Below are positions 1 through 5,577 of a stretch of 9,225 nucleotides of DNA, piece after piece. This DNA comes from an uncultured Eubacteriales bacterium (GTDB lineage: Bacteria > Bacillota > Clostridia > Monoglobales > Monoglobaceae): positions 1 to 9,225 of the forward strand of contig CATVQN010000026.1 of the NCBI GenBank assembly GCA_958346135.1. The letters are read 5' to 3'. The notes below the pieces were generated by a model. That model made no database searches, was not told the DNA's origin, and was given only the letters and a program-made list of their open reading frames with translations. The position numbers were made by a program, and so were the translations under genes. Each line of letters begins with the position of its first letter. The first letter of the stretch is position 1.

Positions 1-55
1 ATCATCTCAGTTTCAAAAAGTCAAGTTAAATTAGCAGGTACTTTATGGTAACATT

Positions 56-1282
56 TCAGTAACGGGACATCCGCAAAAAAGTATCCGGCTCCACCGGCTG
101 TTCCGTTCTGACATAGACAATGCTCTGGGGACGGTTGGCAACGGTCAGCGCAGTTCCGTTTTCATCATAAATTTCCTCAATTGTCTGGGCAAAGAACTTT
201 CCCACCGGCCGCAAAAACTCTACACAGCTTCCCTGAAAAAACCTGTTTTTCTGCACCACCTTGGCAAGCTTAGTCTCCGGGTCATAACCAATCACCACGC
301 CTACCATGTCATATTCCCGAATATATGAGCTGCTGGCATAGTTTTGCCCGTCTCCGCCGGGACGTCCAAAATAAAAGCCGGTGGTATAATCCCGATGACT
401 GACCTTTTTCAACTCCTCCAGCCACCGGGGCTGTACCGTATAATGCTCCGGATCGGCAAAATAGGCATCCACCGCCTCTCGGTATGCCTTGACCACGGTA
501 GCGACATAATACTCCGATTTCACACGTCCCTCAATTTTAAAACTAGTCAGGCCGGATTCCACCAGCTCCGGGATATGCTCAATCATGCACAAATCCTTGG
601 AATTATAGATAAAGGTTCCCCGCTCGTTTTCCAAGACCGGCATATACTCACCGGGGCGGTGTTCCTCCATGAGATAGTATTTCCAGCGGCAGGGATGTGC
701 ACAGTTTCCCTGGTTGCTGTCTCTGCCGGCCATGTAATTACTGAGCAGACAGCGCCCCGAATAAGAAATGCACATAGCACCGTGAACAAAGGCTTCCAGT
801 TCCAGCTCCGGCGCAACCCGTTCCCGGATCTCTCGTATTTCGGCAAGGGTCATCTCCCGCGCCAGAATCACTCTTTTTGCCCCCATCCGATACCATTGCT
901 CGGCACTGCGGTAATTGACATTATTGGCTTGGGTACTCACATGAATCTCCAGCTCCGGCGCAACCTCTTTCGTCACTGCAAACATCCCCAAATCGGACAA
1001 AATCACCGCATCAATTCCGGTGTCCTTCACCTCCTTGAGATAGGCAGTGTACTTGTCAATATCCCGGTTATGAGGGATGATATTGGCGGTCAGATAGACC
1101 TTTCCGCCCCGGCTGTGGGCAAACTCCGCTCCCTCCCGAATTTCCTCCGCCGTAAAGTTATCCGCAGCAGCGCGCAGAGAAAACTCCTCACCGCCGATAT
1201 AGACTGCATCTGCCCCATAGATAAAGGCCTTTTTCAGTTTTTCTAGATTGCCGGCAGGTGCCAGCAGTTCCGGTTTTTTCAT
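56..1282 (-). CDS. Peptidase U32 family protein, TrhP/YrrO-like (probable tRNA U34 hydroxylation)
   Basis: This 408-residue protein belongs to the U32 'collagenase-like peptidase' family. Characterised members are mostly RNA or quinone hydroxylation factors: TrhP forms 5-hydroxyuridine at tRNA position 34 using prephenate, RlhA hydroxylates 23S rRNA, and UbiU/UbiV act in quinone synthesis. It opens with KKPELLAPAGN and GADAVYIGG, typical of the YrrO/TrhP branch. The U32 signature lies around residues 163-180 (EAFVHGAMC, then SGRC), with cysteines at about 171, 178, 194, 198 and 232 that could bind an iron-sulfur cluster as in the family. The C-terminal part matches the U32 accessory domain. 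The frame is open upstream to 1453, but the ATG at 1282 is chosen because GGGAGG sits six bases before it and family homology begins there; an earlier start would overlap the amidase gene. The start lies 58 bp after the amidase stop with a terminator-like hairpin between. Family is certain; the tRNA role and exact substrate are inferred. Confidence 0.92.
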   Translation of the reverse strand: MKKPELLAPAGNLEKLKKAFIYGADAVYIGGEEFSLRAAADNFTAEEIREGAEFAHSRGGKVYLTANIIPHNRDIDKYTAYLKEVKDTGIDAVILSDLGMFAVTKEVAPELEIHVSTQANNVNYRSAEQWYRMGAKRVILAREMTLAEIREIRERVAPELELEAFVHGAMCISYSGRCLLSNYMAGRDSNQGNCAHPCRWKYYLMEEHRPGEYMPVLENERGTFIYNSKDLCMIEHIPELVESGLTSFKIEGRVKSEYYVATVVKAYREAVDAYFADPEHYTVQPRWLEELKKVSHRDYTTGFYFGRPGGDGQNYASSSYIREYDMVGVVIGYDPETKLAKVVQKNRFFQGSCVEFLRPVGKFFAQTIEEIYDENGTALTVANRPQSIVYVRTEQPVEPDTFLRMSRY

Positions 1283-1298
1283 AATTTTCCTCCCAGCG

Positions 1299-1327
1299 AA
1301 AAAGCCCGCCGGCCTTCCGGACGACGG
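1299..1327 (-). terminator. Rho-independent terminator-like hairpin between amidase and U32 genes
   Basis: Read on the minus strand, CCGTCG (1327-1322) pairs with CGGCGG (1311-1306). After one T/C mismatch, CC pairs with GG around a GGAA tetraloop (1318-1315). Two bases after the stem comes a run of five T (1303-1299). This has the shape of an intrinsic terminator and begins 13 bases after the amidase stop codon. It ends only about five bases before the ribosome binding site of the U32 gene, so it may end the amidase transcript or act as a partial terminator/attenuator. No folding energy was computed. Confidence 0.5.
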
Positions 1328-1340
1328 AAATATTTTCATC

Positions 1341-2771
1341 TTATTCCCGATATGTTTTGCCAAAGTATTCACAAATTCCCTTGGCAATTCCCCGTGCATA
1401 GGCCGCTTGACCGCTCTCACTGCCAAGCTTGGCCGCATCCGCTTCCGTATCAATAAAAGCGGTTTCCAGCAGCGCCGCTACCATACCGGTATACCGCAGC
1501 ACCGCAAAGCTTGCAGGTTTTACACCCCGATTATCCAGACCGACCTCTGCCACAACGTTTCGCTGCAGCACAGTCGCCAGCGTCTTGCCAATCGAAGAAT
1601 TTTCATAATAATAGGTTTCTGTTCCGGTTCCTCCCCCTGCGTTACAGTGAATGGACAAAAACAGATCTGCCCCCGCCTCATTGGCAATATCCGCTCTTCT
1701 GCGCAGGCTTGCGCTGACCGACTCCGTAGATACGTTATCCGTCAGACTGTTTCGGGTCATAATCACCGTCAAACCGTTCTTCTCCAGCAGCGGTTTTACC
1801 TTGCTTGCAATCAAATAGGTCACATCCTGTTCCCTAAGTCCGCAGCCGGTGGCTCCCGTATCCGTAACGCTATAATTATGCCCCGGATCAATCACCACAA
1901 CCGGCCGATCATGGGATACTACCGGCGCCGGCGTGGGCGTAGGTGCCGGTGTGGGTACCGGTGTCGGTGCCGGTGTAGGCGCCGGCGTGGGTGCCGGCGT
2001 AGGTGCCGGCGTGGGTGCCGGCGTGGGTGCCGGTGTAGGTGCCGGTGTAGGCTCCGGAGTAGGCTCCGGAGTAGGCTCCGGTGTGGGTGCCGGCGTGGGT
2101 GCCGGCGTGGGTGCCAATGTAGGTCTGGAAGCCGAATTTCCCATCACAACTGCGTCCTGTGCCGGCGTTTCCAATTCGCTGTCTACCAGCATGGCATTAT
2201 AAACCACCTGTGCCACAAAGGCACGGTTTGCCGCATTGCTCACTCTCACCTTGGTACCGTTTAAAAGGTTGTATTTCTGCGCTACATTCAGGTAACCGGA
2301 ATACCATTTCGGCCCCACAGCGGACAGGGATTCATCCCCTACCCCGGAGGAACATACTACCATTTTTACAGCCTGTTCATCCGTAACATAGTCGTTGGGA
2401 CGGAAGGTACCGTCCTCCATACCGTTGATGTAGCCGCTCTCATAGCAGAAAGAAATATAAGGAACCGCCCAGTGATCGGGGTCTATATCCGAAAAGGGCA
2501 GTGGTTTCGGGCGATAGTAGTTTGCGTTATAGCCGTTGGCCCGCGCCAGAAAGGCACAGAACTCCGCTCTGGTGGTATTGTCCCCGGGCGCAAAGGCACC
2601 ATCGCCCCGCCCCTGGATAACCCCCACGTTGCTGAGCTTATCCACCGCTTTATAATAGGAAGCTGTAATCGGCACATCGGAAAATTCCAGTCCGAACACC
2701 TGTGCCGGAAGGGCAAGCATCAGGATGGCAAAAACAAGAATCGCCGCCACTGATTTTTTGCGTCCTCGCAT
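1341..2771 (-). CDS. Secreted SLH-domain N-acetylmuramoyl-L-alanine amidase (Amidase_3)
   Basis: This 476-residue protein is an exported, zinc-dependent peptidoglycan hydrolase that should cleave the bond between N-acetylmuramic acid and L-alanine. Residues 1-28 form a signal peptide (RGRKK, a hydrophobic core, then LPAQVFG). Residues 30-80 and 93-143 are S-layer homology repeats (each starting FSD, with GDGAF and EDGTF), and 154-195 is a degenerate third one; these would hold the enzyme on the secondary cell-wall polymer. Residues 217-283 are a Pro-Thr rich linker. The C-terminal Amidase_3 domain (about 290-474) has the expected zinc ligands H298 (DPGH), E314 (LREQD) and H375 (SIHCN), and the catalytic E436 (LLETAF). 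The ATG at 2771 has a good GAGGTGA site seven to eight bases upstream. Only the first SLH repeat keeps TRAE; the second reads TDEQ and the third NRAF. A candidate promoter lies at 2882-2910. Biological role (cell separation, turnover or autolysis) is not determined by the sequence. Confidence 0.95.
   Translation of the reverse strand: MRGRKKSVAAILVFAILMLALPAQVFGLEFSDVPITASYYKAVDKLSNVGVIQGRGDGAFAPGDNTTRAEFCAFLARANGYNANYYRPKPLPFSDIDPDHWAVPYISFCYESGYINGMEDGTFRPNDYVTDEQAVKMVVCSSGVGDESLSAVGPKWYSGYLNVAQKYNLLNGTKVRVSNAANRAFVAQVVYNAMLVDSELETPAQDAVVMGNSASRPTLAPTPAPTPAPTPEPTPEPTPEPTPAPTPAPTPAPTPAPTPAPTPAPTPAPTPVPTPAPTPTPAPVVSHDRPVVVIDPGHNYSVTDTGATGCGLREQDVTYLIASKVKPLLEKNGLTVIMTRNSLTDNVSTESVSASLRRRADIANEAGADLFLSIHCNAGGGTGTETYYYENSSIGKTLATVLQRNVVAEVGLDNRGVKPASFAVLRYTGMVAALLETAFIDTEADAAKLGSESGQAAYARGIAKGICEYFGKTYRE
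1923..2123 (-). repeat. Tandem Pro-Thr linker repeat (6/12-base units) inside the amidase gene
   Basis: About 200 bases of near-perfect tandem repeats encode residues 217-283 of the amidase, alternating PTPA with a block of PTPE (four near residues 231-241) and single PTPV and PTPT units. On the plus strand the unit reads roughly GGTGCCGGCGTG with silent third-base changes. This is an extended linker between the SLH anchor and the catalytic domain, and possibly a glycosylation site. The repeat is prone to replication slippage, and to collapse or expansion in short-read assembly. It also creates long glycine-valine and arginine-cysteine rich open frames on the plus strand that are not genes. 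Confidence 0.9.
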
Positions 2772-2834
2772 GAAAAATCACCTCAGATTTTTGTCATTCA
2801 TGAAAGTATTGACATTGTCGGTTCCGAATCGTAA

Positions 2835-2850
2835 AGCAGCATATGCTGCT
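2835..2850. repeat. Perfect 16-bp palindrome in the amidase leader
   Basis: AGCAGCATATGCTGCT is a perfect palindrome about 64 bases upstream of the amidase start. If the promoter at 2882-2910 is correct, it lies about 25 bases into the transcript. It could be a dimeric repressor site or an RNA hairpin (six base pairs, AUAU loop, extendable by two G-U pairs). No regulator is identified. Confidence 0.5.
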
Positions 2851-2881
2851 CCCACGCCGGATACGACAACAGCATTATTTT

Positions 2882-2910
2882 AACATATTTTCACGAAAAA
2901 ATCAAGACAA
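2882..2910 (-). promoter_or_regulatory. Candidate vegetative promoter for the amidase gene
   Basis: On the minus strand, TTGTCT (2910-2905) and TATGTT (2887-2882) are separated by 17 bases, each matching the -35 and -10 consensus at four of six positions. Transcription would begin near 2875, giving a leader of roughly 100 bases. The region is AT-rich, so a chance match is possible. Confidence 0.4.
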
Positions 2911-3036
2911 ACGGCCTTTTTTTCAAATTCACGCCTGAAAATACAGTGTTTTTTGTGACATTTTACTATAAAAATATCTTTCTTCTATTTCCCGACCTTT
3001 TCCTCATGATTTGGTGTATAGGGTACATGACAAATC

Positions 3037-3073
3037 CCGCCGCCCCAAAATCTTGTGGCCAACCCAGCGGCGG
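3037..3073. repeat. GC-rich inverted repeat downstream of lrgB
   Basis: CCGCCGC (3037-3043) and GCGGCGG (3067-3073) are perfect inverted arms around a 23-base loop, which on the minus strand contains a smaller possible hairpin (CCACAA/TTGGGG). It is not followed by a T run on either strand, so it is not a standard intrinsic terminator. It could be an mRNA 3' structure or an extragenic palindrome-type element. A second copy is not present in this window. Confidence 0.4.
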
Positions 3074-3159
3074 CCTATTTTCCATTAAAAGGAAAAATTT
3101 CCCAGATCCCTTAAGAAACCAAGAAATTTTTGTGCAACTTTTTTCTGCTTTTTGGTATT

Positions 3160-3861
3160 TTAGCAAAGAAACGTAACATAGAGGACGGTAATCAGTCCGG
3201 ATACGCCCAAGGCAATTCCGCTCATCGCACCCTCCACATCTCCGATTTCAATGGCTTTGGTTGTGCCGAGCGCATGGCTGCAGGTTCCGATGGCAATCCC
3301 CGCTTCAATGGGATTTTGAATCCGAAACAGCCGAATCAAGAACGGAGAAAAGACCGCACCCAAAATTCCGGTAAATACTACGGCTGCCACAGTGACAGCG
3401 GCAAGGCCGCCGTTTTCCTCCGACAGCGGGATTGCGATGGCCGTGGTAACGGATTTGGGAAGCATGGAGGCGAGCAGGGTTTCATCCAAGAAGAAGAGCC
3501 GGCACAGCAAAATAACACAGATTACCGAAGCCGCAGAGCCTACGGCACAACCCACCAAAATAGGGAGCCAATTCTCTTTCAGCAGCCGGAGCTGCTCATA
3601 GATTTTAACCGCAAGAACTGCGGTTGCCGGCGCTAAGAAAATCGAAATGACGTCGCCGCCGGCGGTATAGTTCTCATAGGGAATGCGAAACACCAGCAGC
3701 ACCGCAATAATCAAGAGTAGCGCCGTCAGCATGGGATTCACCAGCGGAGTTCTGGCGCGCCGTCCCAGCCAAACGCCAAAAGCATAGGCAAAAATCGTCA
3801 GAGCAATCCCAAAAATGGGTAAGGCCGTCACCTCGTTCCACAAAGCAGACAGCTCATTCAT
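3160..3861 (-). CDS. lrgB: LrgB/CidB family membrane protein
   Basis: This 233-residue protein consists almost wholly of hydrophobic segments and matches the LrgB family, the membrane partner of the holin-like LrgA/CidA proteins. Family landmarks are PKSVTTAIAI (residues 135-144) followed by a Gly-Gly and the TGILGAVF segment, and GTCSHALGTTKA (192-203). Length is normal for the family. LrgAB/CidAB pairs were first described as modulators of murein hydrolase activity and cell death in staphylococci; relatives transport pyruvate in Bacillus subtilis and Streptococcus mutans, and glycolate/glycerate in plant plastids. The gene starts inside the end of lrgA (8-bp overlap, ATGAATGA), with AGGAGG seven bases before the ATG, implying translational coupling. 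No LytSR-type two-component genes, the usual regulators, are present in the window. Substrate cannot be read from the sequence. Confidence 0.93.
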   Translation of the reverse strand: MNELSALWNEVTALPIFGIALTIFAYAFGVWLGRRARTPLVNPMLTALLLIIAVLLVFRIPYENYTAGGDVISIFLAPATAVLAVKIYEQLRLLKENWLPILVGCAVGSAASVICVILLCRLFFLDETLLASMLPKSVTTAIAIPLSEENGGLAAVTVAAVVFTGILGAVFSPFLIRLFRIQNPIEAGIAIGTCSHALGTTKAIEIGDVEGAMSGIALGVSGLITVLYVTFLC

Positions 3862-4231
3862 GAAAGGCCCTCCTCTCCCGGTATTTTTTTAGGAACCATA
3901 CCGTCAGACGAACCGCATAAGCTGCCGCAGCAAAGGTCACAAAAGTGGACAGCACACAGATCAGCAGCAGCGGCAGCACTGCGTTTTTTATCTGATCGAT
4001 GCAGTTTAAAATTCCGACTCCGGCCGGAATAAAGAAAAGGGACATATTCTCCAAAAGAAACCGTGCACTGCTCTCTATGGTCTCTGTTTTTAGAATCCGA
4101 AACAAAAAACAGAAAAAAAGCAGGGTCATGGCAACGGCACTGGCCGGAAAGGCAAAGGGCAGCAATGCCGCAATGCCTTCTCCGGCCAGACACAAAGCGA
4201 AAATAACAGCAAATTGCAGTAAAATTTTCAT
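3854..4231 (-). CDS. lrgA: LrgA/CidA family holin-like membrane protein
   Basis: This 125-residue protein has about four predicted membrane segments (roughly 4-25, 27-46, 60-77 and 85-113) and a basic C-terminal tail (KKYRERR). It matches the LrgA/CidA holin-like family, notably FIPAGVGI at 67-74 and the PASAVAM segment near 29-35, where many relatives have PGS and a glycine. It should form a complex with LrgB, encoded immediately downstream with an 8-bp overlap. The ATG at 4231 is fixed by an in-frame TGA three codons upstream. The best ribosome binding site, AGGAG at 4250-4246, is 14 bases away, which is long, so initiation may be weak or use the nearer GAG. No convincing promoter for lrgA was found in the 72 bases separating it from the divergent SLOG gene. 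Confidence 0.9.
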   Translation of the reverse strand: MKILLQFAVIFALCLAGEGIAALLPFAFPASAVAMTLLFFCFLFRILKTETIESSARFLLENMSLFFIPAGVGILNCIDQIKNAVLPLLLICVLSTFVTFAAAAYAVRLTVWFLKKYRERRAFHE

Positions 4232-4256
4232 GAAAGCTCAAAACACTCCTATCCTT

Positions 4257-4271
4257 GGTTGACAACCGGTT
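4257..4271. promoter_or_regulatory. Overlapping small palindromes over the -35 box of the SLOG promoter
   Basis: GGTTGACAACC (4257-4267) is an inverted repeat with five-base arms, and AACCGGTT (4264-4271) is a perfect 8-bp palindrome that overlaps it. Both lie over or just after the -35 hexamer of the plus-strand promoter and within the lrgA upstream region, where a regulator could act on both genes. They are short enough to be chance. Confidence 0.3.
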
Positions 4272-4288
4272 TCGCGCTGTGCTACAAT
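4259..4288 (+). promoter_or_regulatory. Near-consensus vegetative promoter for the SLOG gene
   Basis: TTGACA (4259-4264) and TACAAT (4283-4288) are separated by 18 bases, with TG at -15/-14 (TGC before TACAAT), an extended -10 element. Transcription should begin near 4294-4296, leaving a leader of only about ten bases. This excludes the longer reading frame that would begin at the TTG of the -35 box and supports the ATG at 4304. Confidence 0.8.
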
Positions 4289-4303
4289 AGATATGGTGAT
4301 TTT

Positions 4304-4789
4304 ATGCAAATCAAGCGCAGAACCTGCTGCTTTACCGGGCACCGCACCGTTTCAGCGGAATACCGGCAGAGCCTGCCTCTTAAATTAGAAAAACAAATAC
4401 GGCTTCTCATCCAACAGGGAATTGTAGATTTTATCGCCGGCGGTGCACGGGGCTTTGACACCATGGCTGCCCTGGCTGTGCTGAAGCTCCGAGAGGAGTT
4501 TCCGCAGGTTCGGCTGCTTCTGGCCCTGCCCTGTAAGGATCAAACCAAGGGCTGGCCGCTTCGGGAAAAGCTGCTCTATGACAACATTCTTCAATCGGCT
4601 GACACCGTACACTATCTCTCGGAAGCCTATACCTCTTCCTGTATGATGCAGCGCAACCGATTTATGGTAGACCACAGCGAAGTCTGTGTCTTTTTTTTGA
4701 CTGCCCCGCGCGGCGGAACCTATAAAACAGTGGAATATGCCTTAGCGCAAAATCTCAGGCTTTGTAATATCCTGACCCTCTCCCTGTAG
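4304..4789 (+). CDS. SLOG-superfamily protein, YpsA/DUF1273-like
   Basis: This 161-residue protein is a small stand-alone SLOG-fold (Rossmann-like) protein of the YpsA/DUF1273 type. Visible landmarks are FTGHR at residues 10-14, GGARGFD at 46-52, LPCKDQTKGW at 75-84, RNRFMVD at 117-123 and GGT at 137-139 with TVEYA following; together these are the family's predicted ligand-binding pocket. SLOG domains are thought to bind nucleotides or nucleotide-derived ligands; YpsA in Bacillus subtilis affects cell division when overproduced, but the biochemical function is not settled. The ATG at 4304 is preferred because it follows the promoter, has GGTGA four bases upstream, and places the TGHR motif at the usual distance from the N terminus. 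It is the only plus-strand gene here, divergent from lrgAB, and ends 23 bp from the convergent lipoprotein gene. No terminator was seen. A functional link with lrgAB is speculation. Confidence 0.88.
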   Translation: MQIKRRTCCFTGHRTVSAEYRQSLPLKLEKQIRLLIQQGIVDFIAGGARGFDTMAALAVLKLREEFPQVRLLLALPCKDQTKGWPLREKLLYDNILQSADTVHYLSEAYTSSCMMQRNRFMVDHSEVCVFFLTAPRGGTYKTVEYALAQNLRLCNILTLSL

Positions 4790-4812
4790 CGCCATACCGA
4801 TTTTGTCCGACA

Positions 4813-5565
4813 TTATTTTCCTGCCAGCGCCAGACTGGTCACCCGCATCGAGACCACCTGATTGCTGTCCCGTCCGAACATGAAGTCCTGCATATACAAA
4901 TTCTCAGTGCCTGCAGCCTTCATCTCCTCGGTAAGGCTGGTTCCCAGATACTCTACCTTCTGTCCGTCCACTTTAAAATAGCGGATGGCATTGGAGGGTG
5001 TTTCCTTCGCCGACTCCCCTTCGCCGGAGCCGGTTTTTTCATTGTATTGATCCCCATAAGCCTTGACAAAATCCTCAAAACCGGTAGAGATTGCTACTCC
5101 TCTCACGGTTTTATATCGTGTCGCCTGCTCCGTATCCTTAAACATACCGCCGGAGACCACTAACGACCCCGCCGTTTCCTGCTCGGTATACTGAACAATC
5201 ACTCCGTCGTACACAGTAAAGTCCGGTTGCTCGATCTGCGGTGCACCGGCGATTTTCTCCAGCTCGGCCTTAGTCATCCCCAGGGTAATCATCTTGCCGC
5301 TGACCGTATCCACCAAGGATAAATCATCCATGCTGTACTGATAGCGCTCCTCTTCGGGTCTCTCGTCCAATAACACATCATAGTTCTTGGCAGGAGCCTG
5401 TCCTTCGCCGTTTCCGGCGTTTTCACCCTGCTGGGTCTGATCTCTGTGTACGATATTGACATTGGTATTTTCGTCAGCTTTATCATTCTTTTTACCACAG
5501 CCGGCAAGCATCGAAACCGAAACCGCCGCCGCTGTCAGCAGTATAAAAATCTCTTTCTTTTTCAT
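4813..5565 (-). CDS. Putative lipoprotein of unknown function
   Basis: This 250-residue protein has a lipoprotein signal peptide: KKK, a hydrophobic stretch, and lipobox LAGC with the lipidated cysteine at residue 23. A polar, low-complexity tether rich in Asn, Glu, Gln and Gly runs to about residue 57. The mature part contains two similar-looking modules, one near residues 83-104 (VSGKMITLGMTKAELEKIAG) and one near 150-170 (VRGVAISTGFEDFVKAYG). These patterns resemble the short BamE/SmpA-like modules in many Firmicutes lipoproteins; this is a fold guess, not a function. It should be anchored on the outer face of the membrane. Two in-frame ATGs exist, at 5571 and 5565. The second is preferred because AGGAG lies nine bases and GAGG six bases upstream, whereas both are too close to the first. 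The ribosome binding site overlaps the mnmG stop codon, so the gene is probably co-transcribed and translationally coupled with mnmG. Confidence 0.85.
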   Translation of the reverse strand: MKKKEIFILLTAAAVSVSMLAGCGKKNDKADENTNVNIVHRDQTQQGENAGNGEGQAPAKNYDVLLDERPEEERYQYSMDDLSLVDTVSGKMITLGMTKAELEKIAGAPQIEQPDFTVYDGVIVQYTEQETAGSLVVSGGMFKDTEQATRYKTVRGVAISTGFEDFVKAYGDQYNEKTGSGEGESAKETPSNAIRYFKVDGQKVEYLGTSLTEEMKAAGTENLYMQDFMFGRDSNQVVSMRVTSLALAGK

Positions 5566-5577
5566 AGACATCCTCTC

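Larger units (their letters stand above)
2772..3159. other. 388-bp AT-rich intergenic region between lrgB and the amidase gene
   Basis: This is the longest gap without a gene. It holds, from right to left, the 3' side of lrgB (no strong intrinsic terminator; only short A/T-rich inverted repeats near 3078-3103), a GC-rich inverted repeat (3037-3073) standing out in AT-rich sequence, a candidate minus-strand promoter (2882-2910), a 16-bp palindrome (2835-2850), and the amidase ribosome binding site. Short open frames on both strands start with TTG or GTG, lack ribosome binding sites and overlap the end of lrgB, so I do not call genes here. Confidence 0.7.

Noticed and set aside
1..55. Terminator or another gene after the U32 stop codon
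   Set aside because: Only 55 bases remain, without a clear hairpin plus T run; a minus-strand TTGACT near 19-24 could be a -35 box, but its -10 would fall outside the window.
1923..2123. CRISPR-like array
   Set aside because: The repeats are contiguous 6/12-base units in frame with a protein linker; there are no spacers.
1933..2202. Plus-strand Gly-Val-Ala-Gly repeat frame resembling an elastin- or collagen-like protein
   Set aside because: It is the reverse complement of the amidase Pro-Thr linker; nothing supports its expression.
344..2264. Long open frames on the plus strand opposite the U32 and amidase genes, one rich in Arg and Cys
   Set aside because: They are antisense to well-supported genes, show no family resemblance, and the Arg/Cys-rich part comes only from the tandem linker repeat.
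2809..2845. Plus-strand TTGACA near 2809 as a promoter
   Set aside because: There is no acceptable -10 element at 16-19 bases and no plus-strand gene downstream.
2946..3176. Small frames on both strands in the lrgB-amidase gap (plus strand from a GTG at 2946; minus strand from a TTG at 3166)
   Set aside because: Non-ATG starts without ribosome binding sites, overlap with the end of lrgB, and no recognisable sequence.
3858..4265. A 135-codon frame overlapping lrgA on the same strand
   Set aside because: lrgA has the membrane segments and family motifs; the alternative frame gives a Cys/Arg/Ser-rich product typical of an out-of-frame reading.
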